Shown: positions 1 through 6,721 of the stretch, piece after piece
Numbering within the stretch: position 1 is the first letter of the stretch
How the letters are laid out: every line of letters starts with the position of its first letter
Assembly (NCBI GenBank): GCA_050260415.1
Contig: JBLNCE010000203.1
Span: forward strand, 1 to 10,793
Length of the DNA: 10,793 nt
Direction of reading: 5' to 3'
DNA from: JBLNCE01 sp050260415
GTDB taxonomy: Bacteria; Bacillota; UBA4882; JAAYXC01
Made by a program: the position numbers and the translations under genes
Notes under the pieces: generated by a model
Told to the model about the DNA's origin: nothing
The model's input: the letters and a program-made list of their open reading frames with translations, nothing else
Database searches by the model: none

Positions 1-1204
1 GGGCCAGTTTTTTGCCGGCCGGACCCATCTTGAGCCATTTGAGCAGAGCGAGACAGAAAAGGAGCAAAACCAGGCCGTATCCTGCATCGCTGAGGCAGAA
101 ACCGAAGAAGAGGAAGAAAAACGGCGCCGTGACCGGGGTGGGATCGATCTCCCCGTACTTTGGATAACTAAATCCCTGCACGAGGGCCTCGAAAGGCACG
201 ATGGGCCCCCTGTTGCGCAGTTCGACGGGCACGTCCTCGCCTTCCTCGGGGGGTCTTGTGGCCAGGGTGTGAACAAATCCAGAGGATTGCAGCTCGGCCC
301 GGAGCCCGTCCACGCGGTCGGCCGGCACCCAACCCGAGAGGGCAAAGGTATGCCTGGTCGCGGTGAGGTTCATAGCCCCGCTCAGCCTGGCGATCTCACT
401 TCTGACGTAATCCAGGCGCGCCTCGATCCGGACGCGCGATTTGGCCAAGATCGCGGCCTCTGCGGCCAGAGCGGCGAGGCGTTCCCCGATCCCACGCGCG
501 GCGGCAGCGGCGGAAGCCAATCCTTCCCCGATCGTGCCGTCGAAGGCGGGCAGCACGACCGGGTTGAAGGTAAGGCCCTGGACTGCCGCGGCGAAATCAG
601 CCTCGCGCGGCCAGAAGACTGCCACGCCCGCGCCTTCGCGACCCGCAAAGACCGTCCGCACGACGGCCCGCGGCTCGCTCCCGCGCAGCCCGGCGGCGAA
701 GAGCTGTATTTCCTCCGCCTCGACGAGGCCCAGGATCACGCGCACGGATTTCGTGCCGTTTTGCAGGTCCTCTCCGGTCAGGTCCAGGGACGACCAGGGT
801 TGTAGCTGCGCCAGCACGGCCTCCCGCTCACGCAGGGCGGAACTCAGGCTGCCCTGTTCGGCCTCGATCTCCTGCGCCCTGGCGAGGAGCGCCGGGCCCA
901 GGCCCTCATCCTTTGCATACGACCTGAATTCCTCTTCGGTCAGAACGGTCTTGATCCCGGCGAACTGCTGGATCAGGTTCGGGCGCCGGGGCTGCACGCG
1001 GGCAAAAAAGGCCAGGAGGCGTTCGAGATCGCCCGCCTCGCGCTCCAAACGTGCCTTGGCCGCCGCGAGACCACGCAGCTCCTCCGCCCCGTCCTGGCGT
1101 TCGATGATCTCCACGGCGGCAGCGCGCTGCAATAATCTCACTACGGCATCCAAGTCGCCGCGCAGGCCGTAGAGGTCGAAATGGAGCATCCTGGCGACGG
1201 GCAT
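1..1204 (-). CDS. ntpI: V/A-type ATPase subunit I (partial, 3' end off window)
   Basis: Subunit I is the membrane stator (homologue of eukaryotic subunit a) that holds the ion half-channels of V/A-type ATPases. 401 residues are visible; the family is usually about 600-660, so most of the membrane domain lies outside the window. Residues 1-340 form the cytoplasmic arm, with long Ala/Glu/Arg-rich helical stretches typical of its coiled coil. Near residues 349-360 comes the family's junction motif (KYGEIDPTP), followed from 361 by the first membrane span with the signature FFFLFFGFCLSDAGYG. The ATG (1204-1202) shares its A with the TGA of the upstream gene (TGATG), and AAAGGA lies about 10 bases upstream; a second in-frame ATG at 1189 is possible. 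The overlap suggests translational coupling with the stalk subunit. The remaining ATPase subunits are expected to the left of the window. Family call is firm. Confidence 0.93.
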   Translation of the reverse strand, partial: MPVARMLHFDLYGLRGDLDAVVRLLQRAAAVEIIERQDGAEELRGLAAAKARLEREAGDLERLLAFFARVQPRRPNLIQQFAGIKTVLTEEEFRSYAKDEGLGPALLARAQEIEAEQGSLSSALREREAVLAQLQPWSSLDLTGEDLQNGTKSVRVILGLVEAEEIQLFAAGLRGSEPRAVVRTVFAGREGAGVAVFWPREADFAAAVQGLTFNPVVLPAFDGTIGEGLASAAAAARGIGERLAALAAEAAILAKSRVRIEARLDYVRSEIARLSGAMNLTATRHTFALSGWVPADRVDGLRAELQSSGFVHTLATRPPEEGEDVPVELRNRGPIVPFEALVQGFSYPKYGEIDPTPVTAPFFFLFFGFCLSDAGYGLVLLLFCLALLKWLKMGPAGKKLA

Positions 1205-1521
1205 CAGCGCGCCATCCTTTCCAGGATCAGGGCCACGGCCCGGTCCTTCCTGGTTCCGGCGGCTTTGATGAAGTCTTGGGCTTGCCCACGCGCGCGTTCC
1301 ACCCGTTCCGCGGCGGCCCGCTCGGCGGCTTTCCGCCGCGTTTCCCGCATGAGCCGGGCTTTTTGCCTGGCTTCTTCCTCGGCAGCGGCTATTATGGCCT
1401 TGGCCTCGGCCTCGGCAGCGGCGAGACGGGCCTGCGCCTCCTCCCTGGCCGCGGCGACGATGTGCTCCGCTTCAGCTTCCGCAGCCCGGATCTCGTCCAT
1501 GATCTCCCGCATAGGCACCAT
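1204..1521 (-). CDS. V/A-type ATPase subunit G/H, peripheral stalk
   Basis: This 105-residue protein is almost entirely one alpha-helical, Ala/Glu/Arg-rich stretch with no hydrophobic core segment, as expected for the peripheral-stalk helix (AhaH/NtpF/subunit G type) that ties the catalytic V1 head to subunit I. Length and composition match the family, and it directly precedes the subunit I gene with a 1-base overlap, the usual neighbour. The start is uncertain: GGAGG is only 2 bases before the first ATG (1521), 5 bases before an in-frame GTG (codon 2) and 11 bases before an in-frame ATG (codon 4), so the true N-terminus may be one to three residues shorter. It is the first ATPase gene after a 244-base gap and so probably the first gene of the ATPase operon. 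A generic low-complexity coiled-coil protein cannot be excluded from sequence alone, but context makes the stalk role likely. Confidence 0.85.
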   Translation of the reverse strand: MVPMREIMDEIRAAEAEAEHIVAAAREEAQARLAAAEAEAKAIIAAAEEEARQKARLMRETRRKAAERAAAERVERARGQAQDFIKAAGTRKDRAVALILERMAR

Positions 1522-1541
1522 GACCTCCAGCCCGGATTTCA

Positions 1542-1573
1542 GTAAAGCGGAATTTCGAAAGCGAAAGCTTTAC
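1542..1573 (-). repeat. Short dyad in the ATPase operon leader
   Basis: GTAAAGC (1542-1548) and GCTTTAC (1567-1573) form a perfect 7-base inverted repeat around an 18-base loop that contains TTTCGAAA. It lies 20-50 bases upstream of the stalk-subunit start codon on the minus strand. It could be a leader hairpin or an operator; there is no U tract, so it does not look like a terminator. Confidence 0.35.
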
Positions 1574-1589
1574 CCGAAGCTTGCTACGT

Positions 1590-1613
1590 CTTTGGCACAA
1601 CAGGCGGCCAAAG
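1590..1613. repeat. Short hairpin-forming dyad in the ktrA-ATPase gap
   Basis: CTTTGGC (1590-1596) and GCCAAAG (1607-1613) are perfect 7-base complements separated by 10 bases. Neither strand has a T run after it, so an intrinsic terminator is not supported. It may be a weak RNA hairpin or a binding site. Confidence 0.3.
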
Positions 1614-1765
1614 GTTCGAGTGCCTTAGGCGCCGGCATGGCAACCAAAGCCGCAGGTACAAAAGGTATTTTCGAAATCCGGGATAAATGCAACGCCGTAC
1701 CAAGCCAAACAGCAGGTCCATTTCGACAAACCGCCGTGAACTCCTGCCCGGGAGGGCCCTCAAGC

Positions 1766-2422
1766 CTATTCCTTGCGATCCAGGCGTTCCAGGTCGCTCG
1801 TGGATCCGGCCAGCACCAGGACATCCCCGGTCTCGATGGTAGATTCGGCGCCGGGCGAAAACTCCACGCCCCCGTCGGTCCGCCTGATCAAAATCGCCGT
1901 AACGCCGTATTTCTGCCTGAGATCCAGCTGGCCCAGGGTGTGCCCCTGCATCCAGCGGGGCGCCACCACTTCCTCGACCCGGTACCCGCTGGCGATCTCG
2001 ATGTAGTCCAGGAGATTTGAGCAGACCAGGTTGTGGGCCACGCGCTTGCCCATATCGCGCTCGGGATAAACGACCCTGTCGGCGCCCACTTTTTCCAGGA
2101 CCCTGCCCTGCATCTTATTGCGAGCCTTGGCCACCACATAGGGTACCCCGAGTTCCTTCAATAACAACGTCGTCATGATGTTGGCCTGCACGTCCCCGCC
2201 GATGGCCACCACGACCACGTCGAAATTCCGGATCCCCAGCGCCTTGAGGGCGTCGGTGCCGGTGGTGTCGGCAATGGCCGTGGACGTGACCTCGTCCTTG
2301 ACATACCTGAGCCTTTCCTCGTTTATATCGATGGCCAGCACTTCGTGGCCCAACTGGAAAAGGGTTCGCGCCACGCTGGTCCCGAAACGGCCGAGCCCGA
2401 TCACCGCGAATTGACGCCGCAT
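1766..2422 (-). CDS. ktrA: KtrA-type K+ uptake regulatory subunit (RCK domain)
   Basis: Cytoplasmic gating subunit that assembles as an RCK ring under the KtrB pore and responds to nucleotides. At 218 residues it matches the usual KtrA/KtrC length of about 220. The N-terminal Rossmann (TrkA_N) domain begins with the glycine motif GLGRFG (residues 9-14), and Asp32 at the end of the second strand is the usual NAD/adenosine-ribose-binding acid. The C-terminal RCK_C domain spans roughly 140-215 and ends in a typical ETGDVLVLAG segment. The ATG at 2422 is preceded by a strong GGAGGGAG ribosome site. It lies 14 bases after the ktrB stop, so the two are co-transcribed as ktrBA. Unlike the two RCK proteins on the other strand, this one groups with single-RCK Ktr proteins. 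High confidence. Confidence 0.93.
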   Translation of the reverse strand: MRRQFAVIGLGRFGTSVARTLFQLGHEVLAIDINEERLRYVKDEVTSTAIADTTGTDALKALGIRNFDVVVVAIGGDVQANIMTTLLLKELGVPYVVAKARNKMQGRVLEKVGADRVVYPERDMGKRVAHNLVCSNLLDYIEIASGYRVEEVVAPRWMQGHTLGQLDLRQKYGVTAILIRRTDGGVEFSPGAESTIETGDVLVLAGSTSDLERLDRKE

Positions 2423-2436
2423 GAGACTCCCTCCGA

Positions 2437-3810
2437 TCAGCCAATCATGACCCGATCCTCGATATGATCCACGGGCGCGGGCTGCTTGCCCTGGGCCAGG
2501 GCGGCGGCCACCGTCAGCGGCCCCAGGCGCCCGACGAACATGGTCAGAACGATCAGGACCCTCGCCAGATCGGTGAGCGCGGGCGTAATACCCGTGGAGA
2601 GCCCCACCGTGCCGAAGGCGGAGGTCACCTCGAAAAGGATCTGTATGAACGCGGCCTTTTCCGTAAAAGTCAGGATGAGCGTATCCAGGATGATCAGCGC
2701 GGCCGCCAATGCGGTGATGGTCATGGCCTTGAAGACGAGATCCTTCGGCAGCCGCCTTTTGGCCAGGCCCACCTCGTCGTAGCCGCGGATCGTGGCGATA
2801 ATCGTGGCCATGAGCACGCCGAAAGTGGTCGTCTTTATCCCGCCGCCCGTTGAGCTGGGCGAAGCGCCGATGAACATGAACATCACGAGGAGAAAGAGCG
2901 ACCCGTTCCGCATGGCGCCGATATTCAGGGTATTGAAGCCGGCCGTGCGCGGGGTGGTGGATTGAAAAAACGCCGATAAAACCCGGCTGCCCCAATTGAG
3001 CGAGCGCATGGTCGCAGGATTTGAGGCCTCAAAAAAGAGGAGCAACGCGGTGCCGATGACAATCAAGGCCACCGTGACTCTCAACACCAACCTAGTATGG
3101 AGTGATAAACGCTGTTTTTGTCGCCTGAGACGATAGAACTCCTGCAGCACCGGGAAACCAAGTCCGCCGATGATAAAAAGCCCGGGGATGGTCAGCGAAA
3201 TGACCGGGTCGCCGACATAAGCGGTAAAACTGCTGAACTCACCGGTAACCTGGCCCATGACATCGAAACCGGCGTTGCAGAAGGCCGAAACGCTGTGAAA
3301 GAATCCCATGAAGATACTCTGCCCGAACGGGTAGTCAAAGGCGAATCTGGCCGCCAGGATGACGGCGCCGATGCCTTCCACTACCAGGGTGGTGAGGAGC
3401 ACGTTGCGCGCCAGGCGGACGAGGCCGGCCGGTGAAAATTGGTTGAAGGCCTCCTGCATGACCATCCTTTCCCGTAAGGAGATCCTTTTGCCGATCAGGA
3501 GGGCGATCAAGGTGGACATCGTCATAAAACCAAGGCCGCCGACCTGGATCAGGCAGGCGATGACGATCTGTCCGAAGCGTGTGTATTGGGTGGCCGTATC
3601 AACGACCACGAGCCCGGTGACGCAGACGGCCGAGGTCGAGGTAAAGAGGGCGTCCAGAAAGCGCAAGCCGCGTCCTGAATTGGACGCCACAGGCAGGGTC
3701 AAAAGGAGCGCGCCGGCGAGGATGATCGTGGCGAAGCCCACGATCAGGATCTGCGGCGGCCGCAGACGCATGCCCAGCCAGGGGAAACGGAACCAGCCTA
3801 CGGTCGACAC
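2437..3810 (-). CDS. ktrB: KtrB-type K+ transporter membrane subunit
   Basis: Ion-translocating subunit of a Ktr system, generally Na+-dependent K+ uptake across the inner membrane. The 457 residues contain the four pore loops of the Trk/Ktr/HKT superfamily: loop 1 around 57-67 (AVCVTGL), loop 2 around 172-182 (SAFCNAGFD), loop 3 around 283-293 (TTPRTAGFN) and loop 4 around 394-406 (SAFGTVGLSTG), each with its filter glycine. The intramembrane gating loop after the third repeat's helix is present at 313-326 (IGASPSSTGGGIK). The short C-terminus is usual for KtrB. The start is doubtful: the first in-frame start is GTG (3810), but its G overlaps the GGGAGG ribosome site, which is too close; ATG codon 14 (3771) lacks a good site. 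An in-frame TAG lies 24 bases upstream of the GTG, so the N-terminus is bounded. Transcription probably begins at the consensus promoter upstream. Confidence 0.93.
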   Translation of the reverse strand: MSTVGWFRFPWLGMRLRPPQILIVGFATIILAGALLLTLPVASNSGRGLRFLDALFTSTSAVCVTGLVVVDTATQYTRFGQIVIACLIQVGGLGFMTMSTLIALLIGKRISLRERMVMQEAFNQFSPAGLVRLARNVLLTTLVVEGIGAVILAARFAFDYPFGQSIFMGFFHSVSAFCNAGFDVMGQVTGEFSSFTAYVGDPVISLTIPGLFIIGGLGFPVLQEFYRLRRQKQRLSLHTRLVLRVTVALIVIGTALLLFFEASNPATMRSLNWGSRVLSAFFQSTTPRTAGFNTLNIGAMRNGSLFLLVMFMFIGASPSSTGGGIKTTTFGVLMATIIATIRGYDEVGLAKRRLPKDLVFKAMTITALAAALIILDTLILTFTEKAAFIQILFEVTSAFGTVGLSTGITPALTDLARVLIVLTMFVGRLGPLTVAAALAQGKQPAPVDHIEDRVMIG

Positions 3811-3845
3811 CTCCCTTGCCGCGGCGCCCCGCTAAGCTCACAACA

Positions 3846-3858
3846 GCCTATTATAGGC
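3846..3858. promoter_or_regulatory. Palindrome covering the ktrBA -10 box (possible operator)
   Basis: GCCTAT (3846-3851) and ATAGGC (3853-3858) are perfect 6-base inverted half-sites around one central T, lying directly over the TATAAT box. A protein bound here would block the promoter. This is positional inference; the site matches no operator I can name. Confidence 0.35.
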
Positions 3859-3879
3859 CTTGGCCTGTGGCGTTGTCAA
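3850..3879 (-). promoter_or_regulatory. Consensus sigma70 promoter for ktrBA
   Basis: On the minus strand, TTGACA (3879-3874) and TATAAT (3855-3850) are separated by 18 bases. Both boxes match the consensus perfectly. The predicted transcript start is near 3843, giving a leader of about 33 bases before the GTG of ktrB. The -10 box sits inside a palindrome, GCCTAT-T-ATAGGC (3846-3858), which could be an operator. Confidence 0.8.
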
Positions 3880-4042
3880 CAAACCGCACCCCGGCCCACG
3901 GTTTCCAATCTAGCGGTTTGCAGCATGGCATGCAAATGATGCTCAGCCCGTGTGGGGGCCGCCTGGGGCGGGGCCACCCCTTATCTCAGGTTTAATCCCT
4001 CTGGGCTTGAAGATGCTCCCCGCAGCCAAACCGGGCGGCCTC
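3880..4042. other. Divergent intergenic region between ktrB and the kinase gene
   Basis: The kinase reading frame is open back to a GTG at 3950, but the added stretch (residues rich in Pro and Gly) looks non-coding and has no ribosome site, so I treat this region as intergenic. It contains small dyads such as TTTGC (3917-3921) with GCAAA (3932-3936) and a G/C-rich stretch at 3951-3978. I see no terminator. Confidence 0.5.
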
Positions 4043-4071
4043 TTGATTGCCTTGATCGGCGGGCATATAAT
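4043..4071 (+). promoter_or_regulatory. Candidate sigma70 promoter for the kinase/trk operon
   Basis: TTGATT (4043-4048) and TATAAT (4066-4071) are separated by 17 bases, the ideal spacing; the -10 box is perfect and the -35 matches four of six positions. The predicted start of transcription falls near 4078-4079, essentially at the first candidate start codons of the kinase (ATG at 4079 and at 4088). If used, the mRNA would be leaderless or nearly so. Confidence 0.55.
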
Positions 4072-4087
4072 ATGGTGGATGGCGAAC

Positions 4088-5977
4088 ATGCAGAGTGTTT
4101 TGCGCAGTCTGCGCGGCAGGATTCTCCTGGGATACTTCATTCTCGTGATCATCATCGCCTCCGTGGGCATGTGGGCCGCGATCAATTTCGCCCACCTGAA
4201 CCGCGTGTTGACGGATGTGACCAGGGAGAACTATGTCAGTGTGCTCGCGGCCGAGAATATGGTGGCGGCGATCGAACGCCAGGACAGCGCCGAACTCCTC
4301 CTCTTGCTGGGCGAGGTAAGGGGAGGAGTGGATATATACCAGATCGGTAAAAGGGAGTTCGCGGACTGGCTGTTAAAAGAAAAAAGGAATATCACGCTTC
4401 CCAACGAAGGGAGCCTCGTACGGCGGATCGAGCGGGATTACCGCCGTTACGACAGCCGCTACGCCACCCTGCACGGCCTGATCCTGGCCGGGAAGACCGG
4501 CGAAGCCCGCCGCTTATACCTCATGGAAATAGATCCGCTCTTTAGGGGCATCAGGCACGATCTGCAGGACCTCCTGCTCATGAACCATCAGGCCCTGATG
4601 GACGGCAATCAGCGTTCCAAGCGATCGGCTTGGCGGGCGACGGTTTCGACGGTCGTGGTGGCCAGCGCCGCCATTGTCCTGGCAATCCTTTTCGGCCTGG
4701 GGATCTCGGGCGCCGTAGTGCGACCCACCGTCCGTCTGACCGAGGCGGTAAGGCGCATCCGCGCCGGCAACCTCCAAGGCGGGCTCGAGGTCACCTCCAC
4801 CGACGAGATCGGGGAACTCGCGCTAGAGTTCAACAGCATGGTCCTGAGGCTGCGGGCATACGAGGAGGCCTTGACGGGCAAAGTCGCGGCAGAGCAGCAA
4901 AAAGCCCTCACCATCATCGAGGCGATCGACGACGGCGTGCTGCTCACGGACTGGCACCATCGCGTGGTGATGTTGAATCCCGCGGCTGAAATCATTCTGG
5001 GAGTCGCAAGCGCCGAGGCCATGGGCAGGGATATCTGCGAAGTAACCAAGCAACCCATTCTCCGCAGGATGATCGATGAGGCCCTGGCGAACGGCAAGGC
5101 ATCACATAACCGCACGATCGTGACCGAGAGCGGCGAATCACGGCGATTCTACGACGCGGAAGTGGTGCCGCTCAAAGCGGAGCGCGAGAGCAGGCGAAAC
5201 GAAGGAAACCTGGGCATGGTCGTGCTGCTCAAGGACGTCTCGTACTTCAAGCGCATCGAGAAATTGAAATCCGATTTCCTGTCCGATGTTTCACACGAGA
5301 TCCGCACGCCCCTGACCTCGATCACCATGGGCGTCGGCCTTTTGCGCGAGAGTAAAACCCTCGCGTCCCTGGCAAGGGAGAGGGATCTTTTGGCAATGGT
5401 TTCCACCGAGGCCGAACGCCTCACCAGCCTGGTTGAGGAGCTTCTACTCCTCTCGAGGCTCGAATCGGGCAAGACCAGGCTCAACCTGAAAGAGACGGAC
5501 CTTTCCCTGCTGATCGAGCGGACGTCGGCGGCATTCCGGCCTCAGGCGGAAAGCAAGGGGATCGAGCTGCGCACGGAGATCGACCGCGGTCTCCCCCACA
5601 TCCTTACCGACCAGGACAAGCTGCAATCGGTCGTCTCCAACCTCATTACCAACGCCCTGCGCTATACGCCAAAGGGGGGCAGCGTCGCGATCGGGGCCGA
5701 TCGCCATGGCGACGGCTGCCGGATCTCGGTTTCCGACACGGGTCCCGGCATTCCTTCATCCGCCGCGGAAAAGATCTTCGACCGCTTTTTCCAACTGGAG
5801 GATCGCCCAGGCGGACAGATGGGCCTTGGCCTGCCGATCAGCAAGGCCATTGTCGAGGCGCACGGAGGTAAGATCTGGATCGAGAGTGAACCAAAAAAAG
5901 GCACCGTGTTCCGTTTTACTCTGCCCGGCCGGATCCCGGCGGGAGAAGGCGATAAAAAGGAAGGTGAAGGTTTATGA
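4088..5977 (+). CDS. Membrane sensor histidine kinase (periplasmic sensor, HAMP, PAS, HisKA, HATPase)
   Basis: Sensor kinase of 629 residues. Membrane spans at about 12-34 and 185-210 flank a mostly helical periplasmic domain of about 150 residues containing an ERQDSAELLLL stretch, reminiscent of KinB-type or four-helix-bundle sensors. Then come a HAMP linker (about 208-260), a PAS domain (about 272-388), the HisKA dimerisation domain with phospho-acceptor His403 in VSHEIRTP, and the ATPase domain with the N box (NLITNAL, 518-524), G1 (DTGPGIP, 550-556), F box (FDRFF) and G2 (GLGL, 579-582). All catalytic motifs are intact. Its stop overlaps the next start (ATGA), pairing it with the response regulator. 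The start chosen is the ATG with GGTGG 9 bases upstream; ATG 4079 and GTG 3950 are alternatives. The signal is unknown; the K+ transporter neighbours suggest osmotic or K+ status. It lacks the N-terminal KdpD and USP domains, so it is not KdpD. Confidence 0.92.
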   Translation: MQSVLRSLRGRILLGYFILVIIIASVGMWAAINFAHLNRVLTDVTRENYVSVLAAENMVAAIERQDSAELLLLLGEVRGGVDIYQIGKREFADWLLKEKRNITLPNEGSLVRRIERDYRRYDSRYATLHGLILAGKTGEARRLYLMEIDPLFRGIRHDLQDLLLMNHQALMDGNQRSKRSAWRATVSTVVVASAAIVLAILFGLGISGAVVRPTVRLTEAVRRIRAGNLQGGLEVTSTDEIGELALEFNSMVLRLRAYEEALTGKVAAEQQKALTIIEAIDDGVLLTDWHHRVVMLNPAAEIILGVASAEAMGRDICEVTKQPILRRMIDEALANGKASHNRTIVTESGESRRFYDAEVVPLKAERESRRNEGNLGMVVLLKDVSYFKRIEKLKSDFLSDVSHEIRTPLTSITMGVGLLRESKTLASLARERDLLAMVSTEAERLTSLVEELLLLSRLESGKTRLNLKETDLSLLIERTSAAFRPQAESKGIELRTEIDRGLPHILTDQDKLQSVVSNLITNALRYTPKGGSVAIGADRHGDGCRISVSDTGPGIPSSAAEKIFDRFFQLEDRPGGQMGLGLPISKAIVEAHGGKIWIESEPKKGTVFRFTLPGRIPAGEGDKKEGEGL

Positions 5978-6678
5978 GCGGCAGCCGCATTCTCGTGGTG
6001 GATGACGAGAACAACATCAGGGCGTTGCTCACCCAATGCCTGGAGGAGGCCGGATACATCGTCGTTTCGGCCGTCGACGGCGAACACGCCATGAAGAAGG
6101 TTGAGGAGGAGGATTTCGATCTCGTCCTCCTGGATATGAAACTCCCCGGCATGGACGGGCTTCAGGTCCTGAAAAAGCTGCGCTGTTTCAAACCCGGGCA
6201 GCTCGTGGTAATCATCACCGCCCACGGCACCATCGAGACCGCGGTCGAGGTCATGAAGCAAGGAGCCACGGATTATCTGCAAAAGCCTTTCACACCCGAC
6301 GAGATCCGGGCCATCGTGCAGCATACCCTCACCAGGAAAGCCGCGGTCCAGCTGGAGACGGGCGAGGATTTTGACCGGTGCCTGGCCGAGGCGCGGGACC
6401 TGGTTGCCAAGGGAAGTCCCGGCGACGCGAACCAGTACCTGAGACGGGCTATCAACCTGAATCCGGAAAGGCCCGAACCGTTCAACCTGCTGGGTGCATC
6501 CGCCGAGCATCAGGGTGATATGGACGGCGCACGCCGCATGTACCGCGTGGCGCTGGCCCTTGATCCCAGTTACGAACCTGCCGTCCGCAATCTTGACCGC
6601 GTCAGCCAGTGGCAGTATGATTTCCGCAAACAGATCGATCTGGGGCAGGCCGAGGAACAAGCTGAGGCACGTCGATAA
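5974..6678 (+). CDS. Response regulator: receiver domain fused to TPR repeats
   Basis: The 234-residue protein starts with a complete receiver domain (about 5-118): acidic pair Asp10-Asp11, phospho-acceptor Asp54 in LVLLDMKLPGMDG, Thr82 and Lys104 in YLQKPF. The stretch around 78-106 closely resembles NtrC-family receivers. In place of an AAA+ or DNA-binding domain, residues about 133-210 hold two TPR-like helical pairs (one ending in LNPERPEPFNLLG, the other in LDPSYEPAVRNL), and the tail is charged. The output is therefore probably a protein-protein contact rather than promoter binding. It overlaps the kinase gene by four bases and is followed after 43 bases by trkA, with no terminator in between. 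GAAGG lies just upstream of its ATG. Partner unknown; the linked transporters are the natural candidates, by inference only. Confidence 0.9.
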   Translation: MSGSRILVVDDENNIRALLTQCLEEAGYIVVSAVDGEHAMKKVEEEDFDLVLLDMKLPGMDGLQVLKKLRCFKPGQLVVIITAHGTIETAVEVMKQGATDYLQKPFTPDEIRAIVQHTLTRKAAVQLETGEDFDRCLAEARDLVAKGSPGDANQYLRRAINLNPERPEPFNLLGASAEHQGDMDGARRMYRVALALDPSYEPAVRNLDRVSQWQYDFRKQIDLGQAEEQAEARR

Positions 6679-6721
6679 GGGATCAAACCCGGCGGCGATG
6701 CGCTGGAATGGAGTGAACGGG

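Larger units (their letters stand above)
1522..1765. other. Intergenic region between ktrA and the ATPase operon
   Basis: This 244-base stretch holds no convincing gene. The leftward ATPase transcript must start here or read through from ktrA, but I found no good -35/-10 pair on the minus strand: the best, TTGCAT with AATACC at 17 bases, matches only three of six positions in each box. It contains two 7-base dyads (listed separately), a palindromic TTTCGAAA at 1553-1560, and a 10-base inverted repeat, CCCGGATTTC at 1531-1540 with GAAATCCGGG at 1673-1682. No U-rich terminator follows ktrA, so read-through from ktrBA into the ATPase genes is possible. Confidence 0.6.

Noticed and set aside
1681..1720. 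Possible sigma54 promoter on the minus strand (TGGTAC...TTGCA near 1688-1704)
   Set aside because: The GG and GC are separated by nine bases rather than the required ten, so it does not fit the -24/-12 rule.
1570..1824. 84-residue minus-strand frame across the ktrA-ATPase gap
   Set aside because: It overlaps the ktrA 3' end in another frame, shows no recognisable motif, and most of its gap portion consists of the dyads described.
441..2020. Long plus-strand open frames (Arg/Ala/Ser-rich) across the ATPase and ktrA genes
   Set aside because: They lie antisense to well-supported conserved genes, have low-complexity Arg/Ala/Pro composition typical of GC-rich shadow frames, and show no recognisable motif.
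3950..4087. N-terminal extension of the histidine kinase from GTG 3950
   Set aside because: The added 46 residues are Pro/Gly-rich, have no ribosome site at the GTG, and would contain a good promoter inside the coding sequence; the first membrane span fits a start at 4088.
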